Source: Silene noctiflora
Taxonomy: Eukaryota > Streptophyta > Magnoliopsida > Caryophyllales > Caryophyllaceae
Reading direction: 5' to 3'
Assembly: GCA_009801015.1 (NCBI GenBank)
Contig: VHZZ01000218.1
Span: 108,826-129,945, forward strand
Length of the DNA stretch: 21,120 nt
Each line of letters starts with the position of its first letter. Position 1 is the first letter of the stretch. Positions 1 through 6,953 of this stretch are shown piece by piece. Both the position numbers and the translations under genes were made by a program. Below the pieces are notes generated by a model, which was not told the DNA's origin, did no database searches, and saw only the letters and a list, made by a program, of their open reading frames with translations.

Positions 1-254
1 TTGTCAACCTTCCCGTCATTTAAGGTCTCAATGATCAGAGTCTCGTAGATTATTTGACCTGGTAGTTTAATAATTAGGATGCAGCCAGCGAGTTCGTTCG
101 TTTACTGTAAAATAAAGAAAGACATTGTGACCAAAGTCTGCCCGAGCAATGCATCTACATATAATACTAGCTACTCTCCCTACCGGTAAGCATAATCTCT
201 CTGATTTACTTTCTTTGTTTTCCAAACCTAAACCCCCTCTAATTTCCTGCAAAA

Positions 255-640
255 ATGTGGGATATTTTGCCATCTGAAATCGGTACTAACATCTTACACA
301 GATTGCCTGTCAAAACCCTAATTAAATGCACTACTTTGTCCAAATCATTCCTCTCTTTATTCACTAGTCATGATTTTATCTCCACCCAGATTGCACAACA
401 TGCTAGTTCCCATTTGCTACTTCGTTATTTTACCCTCGACAAACAAGGATTGTTTCATTTTGAACCTGACTATCGCACTTTTTCTGGTTTTCAAACTCAA
501 GGATTGCTTAACCCTTTTCCTTATTTTCTTGGTAATTGGTGTACTGTCGCCGGTTGTGTAAACCTGTGTTCATTGTTTGGTTGATGATTGTGGCCTTGAG
601 GGTACTCTTATTAGGAAATTTTTTCACGTTCCACAGCTTA
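255..640 (+). pseudogene. F-box protein gene remnant (N-terminal part)
   Basis: The reading frame from the ATG at 255 gives 109 residues whose first 50 fit a plant F-box domain: LPSEI, then ILHRLPVKTLIKC, then SKSFLSL and FIxxQIAQH. F-box proteins normally use this domain to bind SKP1 in SCF ubiquitin ligases. The frame stops at 582-584, where the family continues with a VNGLVCLVDD-like stretch. A match to that stretch (LVDDCGLEGTLI, then RKFFHVPQ) appears in another frame from about 577, with the usual WNPSI part missing. This indicates at least one frameshift plus a small deletion. No F-box-associated repeat region of the usual 250-300 residues follows. Most likely a pseudogene; a short F-box-only protein is the alternative. 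Confidence 0.7.
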
Positions 641-1017
641 TAATAGTATTTGAAAAACTAGTTTTATCCACATGCAAAATTGCACGGGTTAGGATATTAA
701 ACTTGCTTACGTGGGTTTGCATATTAACCGTTGATGACCTCTCCACTACAAACCTGAAGGCTTTGTTAATGCTGCTTCCAGTAGTTCAGGTATATAACCA
801 TGAAAACCGTGGTTGATTATCTAAAATAAACGAATCCAACAAATTGTTAATATCAACAAACTAACTTCAATTTGTAAACTAAAAAGTTTAGTACTAAGTC
901 AGGGTTTTCAGAAATATTACATATTCATTAAAATTTCTCCCCGCCTCCCTTTCTATTTGCCCCCGTCGCTATAGGACTCTTTCGAAGCTCTCACGGTCGT
1001 ACTTTCAACTGCGTACT

Positions 1018-1064
1018 AAAAGTACCTAACTCGTGGAGATAAAAAAGTACCTAACTCGTGGAGA
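1018..1064. repeat. Short tandem repeat, two copies
   Basis: A 22-base unit containing AGTACCTAACTCGTGGAGA occurs twice at a period of 25 bases. The copies are identical over the unit. No function is apparent. Confidence 0.85.
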
Positions 1065-1192
1065 AGATAGTCAAATTGTTACGTGCATAGTAAAGATGTC
1101 GACCAGCTCCTCATTAGTCGAAACATGGCAAAGTTAAACGAGCCTATCTATAATAACATCCCAATCGAAGCAAAATGTAATTCAGTGTTGCC

Positions 1193-1275
1193 GCAAAATG
1201 TAATTCAGTTAAGTTCGATTTAACTCCATTTAATTCAATTTTATTAAGTTCAGGTCAGTTCTTTTCAATCGAAAA
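1193..1275. repeat. AAGTTCAG/TTCAATT-rich interspersed repeat
   Basis: Degenerate TTCAG/TTAAGTTC units end in a TCGAAAAGAATAGG-type sequence. The same family recurs at 20333-20490, ending CCGAAAGAACAGG, so this looks like a dispersed repeat and not a local microsatellite. Confidence 0.5.
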
Positions 1276-1554
1276 GAATAGGATTTCAATTACCAATTAC
1301 TTATGCCAAAATGAGCATCTTTAGAATGATGATAAAAAATAAGAACAATTTTCGTTAATTGATAAAGCATCCATGAAAGATGATACAAAAATAAGAAAAG
1401 TTTTGGTTAATTAATAAATTATTAAACCATATGATGACACGTTTATTTATAGGAATAAACAAGCAAAAATACAGTATTTGGCTTCATTTTACAATTATAT
1501 TAGTATAAAACCGTCTTACAATCATTAAACAATATGACAATTGACAAATGCTAT

Positions 1555-2275
1555 GCACCGCTTGCCCCTCGGCCACACTCCTTGACTTGCTTTGCCCCCT
1601 CACGCACAACACTACCATTCTGGTCTGGTATTACCAGCACCATTCTAGTACCCACCTCTCCCAACACCGCTACATCGACACTAGTTTTCATTACTCAGTG
1701 GTTCCCAGACTGCCAGTACACACTGTCTCTCTGCGGTTTTTGATCACCACTCCCTCCTTTTTCCACTTGCAGCTCTCTCCACACTTCTGAATAACTCCAT
1801 GCCTCCTCGACAATCCGCCATGAGTTGCTTATAACCCCATGTAAAGCCTAATCCAAGCATTCCAGATTGCCCACAGTACCATAACAGCCTTACAAACCTC
1901 TTCCCGGTTCCAATACCTCAACACCAGCTCCACCCAGTGCATAATACCCTAACACCCTCCCCCATTCGTTCTCCATATTCACACCAGCAGCCTTCCAAAT
2001 AATTTGGGCCGTGTGACGCAAAAAAAGAGCGTGGAAATCACTTACAACCACCACATGACAACGAGAGCTCGCCAGGTCTGCATCTCCCAATCGCCTCTGC
2101 ACATTAGCTCTACAAGGGCAAAGCACTGCTACAATTTTAGGACCTTTGGAGGAACTACAATTTTCCAGTCTTTTCCATAACTTCAATCTCGCAATCGCCT
2201 CTGCACTGGCCGAGCAGGGCCCATCTTTTTTGTAATCTATCCTCCACAGAGCGTACACAGCTTCACCTCATTCAA
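1555..2275 (-). pseudogene. Degenerate non-LTR retrotransposon fragment (zf-RVT and RNase H)
   Basis: On the minus strand a 122-residue frame (2258-1890) contains LKLWKRL, then ANVQRRLGDADL, SRC, and DFHALFLRHTAQIIWKAAG. This is the layout of the zinc-binding domain (zf-RVT) after plant LINE reverse transcriptases. The second cysteine of the RCxxC pair and the cysteine of HALFxC are lost. After a frame change, WNAWIRLYMG, EEAWSYSEVW and WQSGNH-stop-VMKTSVDVAVL lead to a NVD..G.G.VIRD.NG-like stretch (VDVAVLGEVGTRM, then DQNGSVV), typical of the RVT_3 RNase H domain. It carries in-frame stops and at least one frameshift and lacks the polymerase. A decayed host gene of the same domain family is possible. 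Confidence 0.7.
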
Positions 2276-2489
2276 ACACATCACTCATCAGTTAGCCAGT
2301 CCACTATCTTGCTATCCCTTTTATCCACAAGGTGAAATCTATAAGAATTCATCCGAATGTATACTTTAATCTTTCATAGATTCATACCCTATTGAATTCA
2401 GAAACAAGTGAAAAAGAGTATGTTAATGGATTGACATTTTAGTACATTTGGTAAATAAAAAAAATTACACATTCTCACACCCCTGTAAA

Positions 2490-2822
2490 CCCATGATCAC
2501 ATACAAGTCTACACTCCACTTTTCACCGGTCCTTTCAATTTAAATCCCATTTAAAGTAGAAAACAGAATAGCGATTCCACAATAATGTTTTTATCAACTA
2601 GGTACGCCTTAGTAATAAATCGTCTAAAATCATCGGCATTACTCAGAATAACGCTAGAGGGATGTCAACTTGTCTGGGATGTAGGCTTCCAAATGCGGTC
2701 ATAATTCTGGTGTTGTTCTCTAAATTATAAACTGAAAATGTATCAAAACCTTGCGGGAACACGAACAGAACACGTGACCCGGGTATCCGGGTTTAGCACA
2801 ACGCTAAATGTATATACGAGTA
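2490..2822 (-). pseudogene. Germin-like protein pseudogene, 3' fragment
   Basis: Read on the minus strand, this matches the C-terminal half of the germin-like gene at 7716-9470. It starts near the second cupin motif (FVFPQG), continues through a TAFGSxHPxxVDxP-like stretch and the MILDD/TKAYxVD region, and runs to the stop and into 3' flank. The copy is broken: it has indels around the motif-2 histidine, a TGA replacing the glycine codon after the LF pair, and a 1-base deletion before the TKAY segment. The 5' part (exon 1, first cupin motif with its HxH and Glu ligands) is absent, and a MITE-like repeat lies just beyond the break. Similarity continues into the 3' flank (2338-2457 against 6805-6945), so it arose by DNA duplication and not retroposition. 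Confidence 0.9.
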
Positions 2823-2874
2823 GTTTATAATTAAACCACCTATACAAAAAGGACTGTCCCAAATTTTACGGCTT

Positions 2875-3010
2875 TGGCTTTGGATCCTCTCCAGTATCTA
2901 GAGAATCCAGTACTAACAAGTCCTAACAGAGGAGGCAGAGGACAAATGAAAAGGGTAAATAGCCCCTTACCCTCTCCTGATTAAGGGAGTTGCCGAAGAG
3001 GATCCAAATA
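2875..3010. mobile_element. MITE-like inverted-repeat element
   Basis: The left end reads CTTTGGATCCTCTCCAG and the right end, reverse-complemented, reads ATTTGGATCCTCTTCGG. These form terminal inverted repeats about 135 bp apart. There is no coding capacity. I found no clean target duplication, so the superfamily is undetermined. Confidence 0.5.
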
Positions 3011-3209
3011 CAATAGAACTAGGGATTGATTATCACAAAATTATAAGATAGTGATATAGTGAATATCACTTCTGCCACAGGAATGTTAATTGAATTAGGT
3101 CATATCCAGGATAAAATTTAAAATGAAAAGATGTATTAAACAAGAATTTGTGATAATGATAGGGAGTATCCGACACTAGGAAGTAAAACAGGGTGAGTTA
3201 AGTGAATAT

Positions 3210-3292
3210 AATTGTGTCAGATTACAAATTTTCATCACAGAATTATCAGACAGGGATAACTGTAATTTCAAATTTTCTCATCATCCACAATT
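3210..3292 (-). ncRNA. Box C/D snoRNA 1 (25S guide, snR38-like)
   Basis: On the minus strand: box C ATGATGA (3284-3278), D' CTGA (3249-3246), C' TGTGATGA (3239-3232) and box D CTGA (3220-3217). The ends AATTGTG and CACAATT form a perfect 7-bp terminal stem. The guide before D' is complementary to ACAGGGATAACTG (plus strand 3250-3262, 13 nt), a highly conserved peptidyl-transferase-region sequence of 25S rRNA. The fifth-nucleotide rule points to the middle G of AGGGAU. By my recollection this equals yeast 25S Gm2815, the snR38 target. The guide before box D is unassigned. This is the last snoRNA of the run if transcription is leftward. The structure is seen; the target name is recalled and not searched. 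Confidence 0.88.
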
Positions 3293-3312
3293 TATATATT
3301 ACCAGTTTACCA

Positions 3313-3391
3313 ACAAGTCTCCTTTGTGACGGACATATCCGTCCTAGCAAGCTTGCGACGGACATGCGCGTCACAAATGAGAATTTGTGCG
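3313..3391. mobile_element. 79-bp Mutator-type MITE with 9-bp TSD
   Basis: Flanked by 9-bp direct repeats AGTTTACCA (3304-3312 and 3392-3400). The ends ACAAGTCTCCTTTGTGACGG and, reverse-complemented, ACAAATTCTCATTTGTGACG are inverted repeats, and almost the whole element is a fold-back. It sits between snoRNAs 1 and 2. The larger element at 6106-6290 belongs to the same TTTGTGACGG family. Confidence 0.8.
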
Positions 3392-3492
3392 AGTTTACCA
3401 CCCAATAAAACTACTAAACATCATCGAATAAATTAAATTGGATTAAAACATAACAAATTTAAGACACTGAGAAAGTATTTAAAAAATAAAAA

Positions 3493-3591
3493 TAAGCCTC
3501 AGACCGTCCTAGTTCAATAAAATATTTCAACACTACGCAATGTTAATCATTGCATTGCCGAACCAACCAAATTGAAATCATCACTGGCTTA
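3493..3591 (-). ncRNA. Box C/D snoRNA 2 (18S guide)
   Basis: On the minus strand: box C GTGATGA (3584-3578) and box D CTGA (3502-3499), closed by a TAAGCC/GGCTTA 6-bp stem with one bulged A. The guide directly before box D is complementary to ACCGTCCTAGT (plus strand 3503-3513, 11 nt), found in the conserved 18S sequence GATACCGTCCTAGTC of plants. The fifth-nucleotide rule selects the U of ACCGU, next to the site I recall as yeast 18S Cm1007. D' and C' are not obvious, and the upstream guide is unassigned. Confidence 0.78.
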
Positions 3592-3672
3592 ATTTAACGA
3601 TCAAAGTTCAAACCGATATATAAAACGCATTTGAAGACGTAAAAATAAAAATTGAAGAAAAACAATAAAAGA

Positions 3673-3763
3673 GGATGAATCAGATCTTCCTATCAAATTG
3701 GAGATAATCATATAACTCGATGAGTAATCAATAACTCCTCGAAAATTTACATCATTTTCACCC
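3673..3763 (-). ncRNA. Box C/D snoRNA 3 candidate (target unknown)
   Basis: On the minus strand: box C ATGATGT (3755-3749, last base off consensus) and box D CTGA (3683-3680). The terminal stem is GGGTGAA with TTCATCC, 7 bp including one G.U. Size and spacing match its neighbours. The sequence before box D is the complement of ATCTTCCTATCAAATTGG (plus strand, 3684 on), which I do not recognise in rRNA or a spliceosomal RNA. It is weaker than the flanking candidates and rests mainly on the stem and its position in the array. Confidence 0.55.
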
Positions 3764-3829
3764 TTTTAGCCATCAGTAAAAAAGTAGTACAAGAAAAATA
3801 AAGAACTAACAACTTCCAATAAATAGATA

Positions 3830-3926
3830 AATTCTTGCTCAGCAAATATAAAAAGCAGACATAATCAGTGTTCACGTGAACTTCATAAGTCCAGACATAA
3901 TTTTGCTAATCATCATTGCAAGAATT
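3830..3926 (-). ncRNA. Box C/D snoRNA 4 (18S guide, snoR66-like)
   Basis: On the minus strand: box C ATGATGA (3916-3910) and box D CTGA (3842-3839), closed by a perfect 9-bp stem (AATTCTTGC on plus at 3830-3838 pairs with GCAAGAATT at 3918-3926). An internal palindrome GTTCACGTGAAC (3870-3881) would form the hairpin between D' and C'. The guide is complementary to GTCCAGACATA (3889-3899, 11 nt), present in plant 18S as GGTCCAGACATAG. The D' box is degenerate, so the exact nucleotide is uncertain. It falls at or next to the site I recall as human 18S Cm1272 (SNORD66). Confidence 0.82.
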
Positions 3927-3973
3927 CGTAAACCAAAAATCATGAATCAGTAATAAAAGACTAAAAACACAAT

Positions 3974-4064
3974 TATCTCAGAGAAGTCCCAATTAAGGAA
4001 ATACGCAGACATTCGACATGGCATCAATTCCGACCGCCCGTCTGTTAATATCTCATCATTGATA
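3974..4064 (-). ncRNA. Box C/D snoRNA 5 (18S guide, U43/snR70-like)
   Basis: On the minus strand: box C ATGATGA (4059-4053), D' CGGA (4032-4029), a C'-like TTGATGC just after it, and box D CTGA (3981-3978). The terminal stem is short (TATC/GATA). The guide before D' is complementary to ACCGCCCGTC (4033-4042, 10 nt), the universal sequence near the 3' end of 18S rRNA. The fifth-nucleotide rule gives the C of ACCGC, which I recall as human Cm1703 / yeast Cm1639 (U43/snR70). The box D guide is unassigned. Confidence 0.82.
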
Positions 4065-4108
4065 TGATTATTCAAACATAACACAATTAAACCTCAACAA
4101 AATTTATG

Positions 4109-4282
4109 ATCGGTTTTTCTAGCATGTGCCCATTAATAACATAAATGTGGAAATATTCATAAGGTATTCTCATAAGATATTCAAGCATAAAATCATTTTA
4201 CTGAAACTAGTGAGAATATCTTGTGAAATTTTCCACAATTACGTTACCAGTTACCCTTAGGGCACACATTAGAAAAACCGAT
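4109..4282. mobile_element. 174-bp fold-back MITE between snoRNAs 5 and 6
   Basis: The left end ATCGGTTTTTCTAGCATGTG and the right end (reverse-complemented ATCGGTTTTTCTAATGTGTG) are long inverted repeats. Pairing continues inward through TGTGGAAA and AGATATTCTCA segments. There is no coding capacity and no clear target duplication. Confidence 0.7.
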
Positions 4283-4313
4283 TTTCAATATATAGAAAAC
4301 GATAAATTAGATG

Positions 4314-4401
4314 GGCATCAGATAATAAGCGGAGATTGAAATCTACATGAAAAAAGATTCAGTGTGTAGGATAAGTACTGCATTGTTTCTCATCATATGC
4401 C
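4314..4401 (-). ncRNA. Box C/D snoRNA 6 (two 25S guides)
   Basis: On the minus strand: box C ATGATGA (4396-4390), D' CTGA (4362-4359) and box D CTGA (4321-4318), with terminal stem GGCA/TGCC. The guide before D is complementary to AATAAGCGGAG (4324-4334, 11 nt), near the 5' end of 25S rRNA (CAATAAGCGGAGG); the rule selects its U. The guide before D' is complementary to TGTGTAGGATAAGT (4363-4376, 14 nt), a conserved 25S stretch followed there by GGGAG. The predicted site UGUG[U]A agrees with my recollection of yeast Um2421 (snR78). Two plausible guides make this one of the strongest candidates. It is paralogous to snoRNA 7. Confidence 0.88.
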
Positions 4402-4419
4402 AATCTAAATAAATAGGTG

Positions 4420-4495
4420 CTCTCTCCGTCTCAATCATTTAATCACTCATTTATCTTTGATTAAGAGATAAAAAAAATGATAGGGACGGAAAAAG
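4420..4495. mobile_element. Degenerate Stowaway-like MITE
   Basis: The ends CTCTCTCCGTCTCAATCATT and, reverse-complemented, CTTTTTCCGTCCCTATCATT match the Stowaway CTCCCTCCGTCCC terminus. TA follows on the right; the left TA is not preserved. It occupies the spacer between snoRNAs 6 and 7. Confidence 0.65.
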
Positions 4496-4558
4496 TAATT
4501 GAAATATAAAGTATAATAAAGAAAACCCATGAGAAATTAGTAAGAAAACCAGAGAAGA

Positions 4559-4635
4559 GCATCAGATAATAAGCGAAGTTTGTAGTCAACAAGAAAGAAA
4601 TTCAGTGTTAAGCATAAGTTATTTTCATCATATGC
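4559..4635 (-). ncRNA. Box C/D snoRNA 7 (paralogue of snoRNA 6)
   Basis: On the minus strand: box C ATGATGA (4631-4625), D' CTGA (4605-4602) and box D CTGA (4565-4562), with a short GCA/TGC stem. Its overall sequence is a diverged copy of snoRNA 6 (shared GCATCAGATAATAAGCG at the D side and TCATCATATGC at the C side). The D guide still pairs with AATAAGCGGAG of 25S through one G.U (plus strand 4568-4578). The D' guide differs: it complements TTAAGCATA (4608-4616), which lies just upstream of the D target in 25S (GTTTAAGCATATCAATAAG). If expression is leftward, it is the first snoRNA recognised after the promoter. Confidence 0.78.
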
Positions 4636-4639
4636 AATT

Positions 4640-4976
4640 TCTCTGGTAAACTAGGAACAAAAATAGTGAATGTTTCTGTCCCATTTTTGTATCTCATCCC
4701 ACTACCTTTGATTTCTGACACACAAGTGTATCAAATGGAGAACTAGTGTGACGCAAGATGGAACACAAAAACCGAACCCAAAATCAGTATTTCGTAAATA
4801 TTGGTAAGTTCATTTGACTCCAAAGCAATGATACAAAAATGCGATGGGCTGGTAAGCTGACCAAAATTAAATATATGCACCTGGTTTATCTCTTGAGAAA
4901 TCACAATTTGTATTGTTTACTCAAGAGAAGATAAGTCAGATGCAAAAAAAAAAATACAATCAATTTAATTAAATGA
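4640..4976. other. Spacer upstream of snoRNA cluster, nothing recognised
   Basis: AT-rich, with no long ORF and no convincing C/D pair on the minus strand. An H/ACA snoRNA cannot be excluded by eye. Confidence 0.4.
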
Positions 4977-4978
4977 TA

Positions 4979-5050
4979 TTCCCTCCGTCTCATTATTTAT
5001 TTACCTTTTTCATTCTTTAAAGGGTAAACAAATGATCAGGACGGACGGGG
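4979..5050. mobile_element. Stowaway MITE, 72 bp
   Basis: Flanked by TA (4977-4978 and 5051-5052). The termini TTCCCTCCGTCTCATTATTT and, reverse-complemented, CCCCGTCCGTCCTGATCATT are characteristic of Stowaway elements, which Tc1/Mariner transposases mobilise. It is a near-complete fold-back without coding sequence. Confidence 0.8.
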
Positions 5051-5150
5051 TAAAAATCACTTAAAATGCGGCATTAATTTATCAAAACACAAAAGGGCAG
5101 CTACAAAATCACAGTATAACAATTAAGAGACGATTTCTATCAACCTTCTC

Positions 5151-5371
5151 CCTTTGCCCTCTCACAAACGGTTAAACAAATATATATCGTGTGGGGTTGG
5201 ATGGCAAGTAGATGAAGCAAAATATACAATATTTTAACCGAATCGCCCTTTGCCCTCTCACAATCGGTTAAACAAATATATATCGTATCGTTTAAACAAA
5301 TATATATCGTATGGGGTTGGATGGCAGGTAGATGAAGCACAATATACAATATTTTAACCGATTGTGAGAGG
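5151..5371. repeat. Tandemly duplicated inverted-repeat unit
   Basis: Two copies of a roughly 95-base unit (5151-5245 and 5246-5371) run from CCCTTTGCCCTCTCACAA to ATATTTTAACCGA. The second copy has an extra internal duplication of TTAAACAAATATATATCGTA. CTCTCACAATCGGTTAAA near the start of unit 2 is inverted at 5355-5370 (TTTTAACCGATTGTGAGAG), so the unit resembles a MITE duplicated in place. A 102-codon frame across it on the minus strand is only the repeat being read through. Confidence 0.75.
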
Positions 5372-5688
5372 GGAAGTAGAAGAAAACATTCGATTAAAGC
5401 AAACTTAAACAAAGAACAATGGAAAGCTGAAATATATACCAGTAACAAGAAGCAATCCAGAAGAAAGCTGGAATCAAATTTGCCCTATACACAAATTACC
5501 AATAAAAACATTAAAATCCAAAAATTCCCAATCCAAACAGTTAGAATCTCTTAAACCGAGTATATCCGTCTTAAGATTAAAACGGAAATGAATGACAACT
5601 TGCCTTTACATTAATGGAGGAAGAACAGAGAGGAAGAATGAGAGGAATGAGGCGGATATATATAAAGGGGAAATATAAGGAGAAGAAG

Positions 5689-5767
5689 TTAGGGTTTGGG
5701 AATCATGTTTTGTATTTGGGCTGGATCATATTATAGTCATAAGCTTCAATTTCATGCATTGAGCCCA
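5689..5767 (-). promoter_or_regulatory. Telo-box and site II promoter-like region
   Basis: On the minus strand this holds a telo-box AAACCCTAA (5697-5689). Two TGGGCT site II-type motifs lie upstream (5762-5767 on minus; 5717-5722 in the opposite sense), and a weak TATA-like CTATAATAT sits at about 5738-5730. The sequence downstream (5690-5600) is pyrimidine-rich, like a plant 5' leader. Telo-box plus site II is the known arrangement in promoters of plant ribosomal-protein and snoRNA genes. The nearest transcription unit recognised downstream is the snoRNA run at 4635-3210, about 1 kb away. Assigning the promoter to that cluster is inference. Confidence 0.5.
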
Positions 5768-5791
5768 TTTTTGTCAATCACACTTGGAGGT

Positions 5792-6020
5792 AGACCTGAC
5801 AAACGGGTCAATCGGGTCGAATTTGGCCCGATTATTTCAGGTTGAGTTATTTTGGGTTCAGTTATTTTCGAGATGATTATTAACAAGTTATTTGTGGATA
5901 ATTATTAGTTTGCAATAATGAACATTCAGGTAGGGTTATACTAGGTCGGGGTTAACTCGGGTTCGGGTCAAGTTCAAGTTTTGGGTTCGGGTGTCGGGTC
6001 GGGTCAATTTTGTCAGATTT
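5792..6020. mobile_element. 229-bp element with 10-bp TSD, GGGTCGGGT-rich
   Basis: Flanked by ACTTGGAGGT direct repeats (5782-5791 and 6021-6030). The termini AGACCTGACAAACGGGTC and, reverse-complemented, AAATCTGACAAAATTGACC are inverted repeats. The interior is rich in CGGGTC/GGGTTCGGGT. The TSD length suggests a Mutator-type non-autonomous element. Confidence 0.7.
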
Positions 6021-6105
6021 ACTTGGAGGTGACAATTTGATTAGTCGGGTCAGCTTTTTCTTTCGGGTAGAGTTGGGTTATTTCGGGCCAAATATTATAT
6101 CGAAT

Positions 6106-6290
6106 GGCAATTCTCATTTGTGACGGAAGGTATCCGTCACTTTGAGAAGACGGATACCACTTTTACTCACAAATGACCCATGAGAGGAGAGAGGAAAGCA
6201 AGTGGAGGGGTGCCCCACCTTTTGCTTTATTCGTTTTGTGAGTGGCATTACCCGTCACAAATACCGACCCGTCACAAGGGAGACGCTTTA
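6106..6290. mobile_element. 185-bp Mutator-type MITE with 10-bp TSD
   Basis: Flanked by TATATCGAAT (6096-6105 and 6291-6300). Both ends carry TTGTGACGG in inverted orientation (ATTCTCATTTGTGACGG on the left, CCGTCACAAGGGAGACG on the right). It is the same family as 3313-3391. It interrupts a GTTGGGTTATTTCGGG-type repeat that resumes on the right. A 77-codon frame starting at 6180 spans its edge and is not a gene. Confidence 0.75.
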
Positions 6291-6300
6291 TATATCGAAT

Positions 6301-6953
6301 TGAGTTGGGTTTGGGCTAAGCCATTATCATGTTACTTTATCGCATTATTTCAAATTTTTTTACCATTGAGCTTAGTTTTCGACAATTATTTCGTTTTCTT
6401 ATTTCATTATTAACCCAAACTTAAAAACAAAATACTAAATCACTTCATTTTGATCAATATTAATCTTAATAATTGTCAAGTCGTCAATCGGATTCAAATT
6501 CGGGTCCGGATCACTAATCACTGATCATCTGGTCGTGCTGGGTTACATGTCATCATCGGATCGGGTCGGGTCGGTTTCGGTTTACAAAATTCTCAGATAT
6601 TATCAGATCGGATTTGCTAGAGTGTGTGCCGGTCAGCTTACCCGCTTTATTCACACTTCAGCACAAGTCCTTTCCAAATACATTGTACATTATTCAAGCT
6701 AATATTTTATTATAGATATAATGACACAATTTCACTAAATTAAACATAAAATTTATAGAACTACAAATATTTATACACTAATATATCAAACACACAAAGA
6801 GAAGGCTATAAGAATTCATTCACATGTATACAATAATTTTTCATTGTTTCATAACTTATTGAAATTAGAAGACGACAAATGAAAAAGATCGAAAATAAAT
6901 CCATGCACGTCAAAACAATTATATGGTATACTTGATAAATTTAATTTTTTTTC
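6301..6953. other. GGGTCGGGT-type repeat remnants and AT-rich 3' flank
   Basis: 6470-6620 holds degenerate CGGGTCGGGTCGG sequence similar to the interior of the 5792 element. 6805-6945 matches the 3' flank of the germin-like pseudogene (2338-2457), marking the edge of a duplicated block. No gene was recognised. Confidence 0.5.

Larger units (their letters stand above)
641..1552. other. Intergenic, no gene recognised
   Basis: AT-rich sequence with stops in all frames and no recognised gene. The 700-800 stretch might still be decayed F-box sequence, but I cannot align it with confidence. It holds a short tandem repeat at 1018-1064 and a TTCAG-rich repeat around 1193-1275, listed separately. 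Confidence 0.5.

Noticed and set aside
1534..1790. Plus-strand frames of 69-80 codons
   Set aside because: Antisense to the degenerate RNase H fragment, which matches a known domain on the minus strand.
3411..3424. Extra box C-like ATGATGT on the minus strand near 3418
   Set aside because: No box D or complementary stem within 70-110 bases downstream; the MITE at 3313 lies there instead.
5140..5448. 102-codon open frame on the minus strand
   Set aside because: It runs through the duplicated inverted repeat at 5151-5371, and the protein is just the repeat read twice, with no domain.
5657..5670. TATATATAAAGGGG as a plus-strand TATA box
   Set aside because: A good match, but the plus strand beyond it leads only into a short frame and transposons, while the leader-like sequence and telo-box fit minus-strand transcription better.
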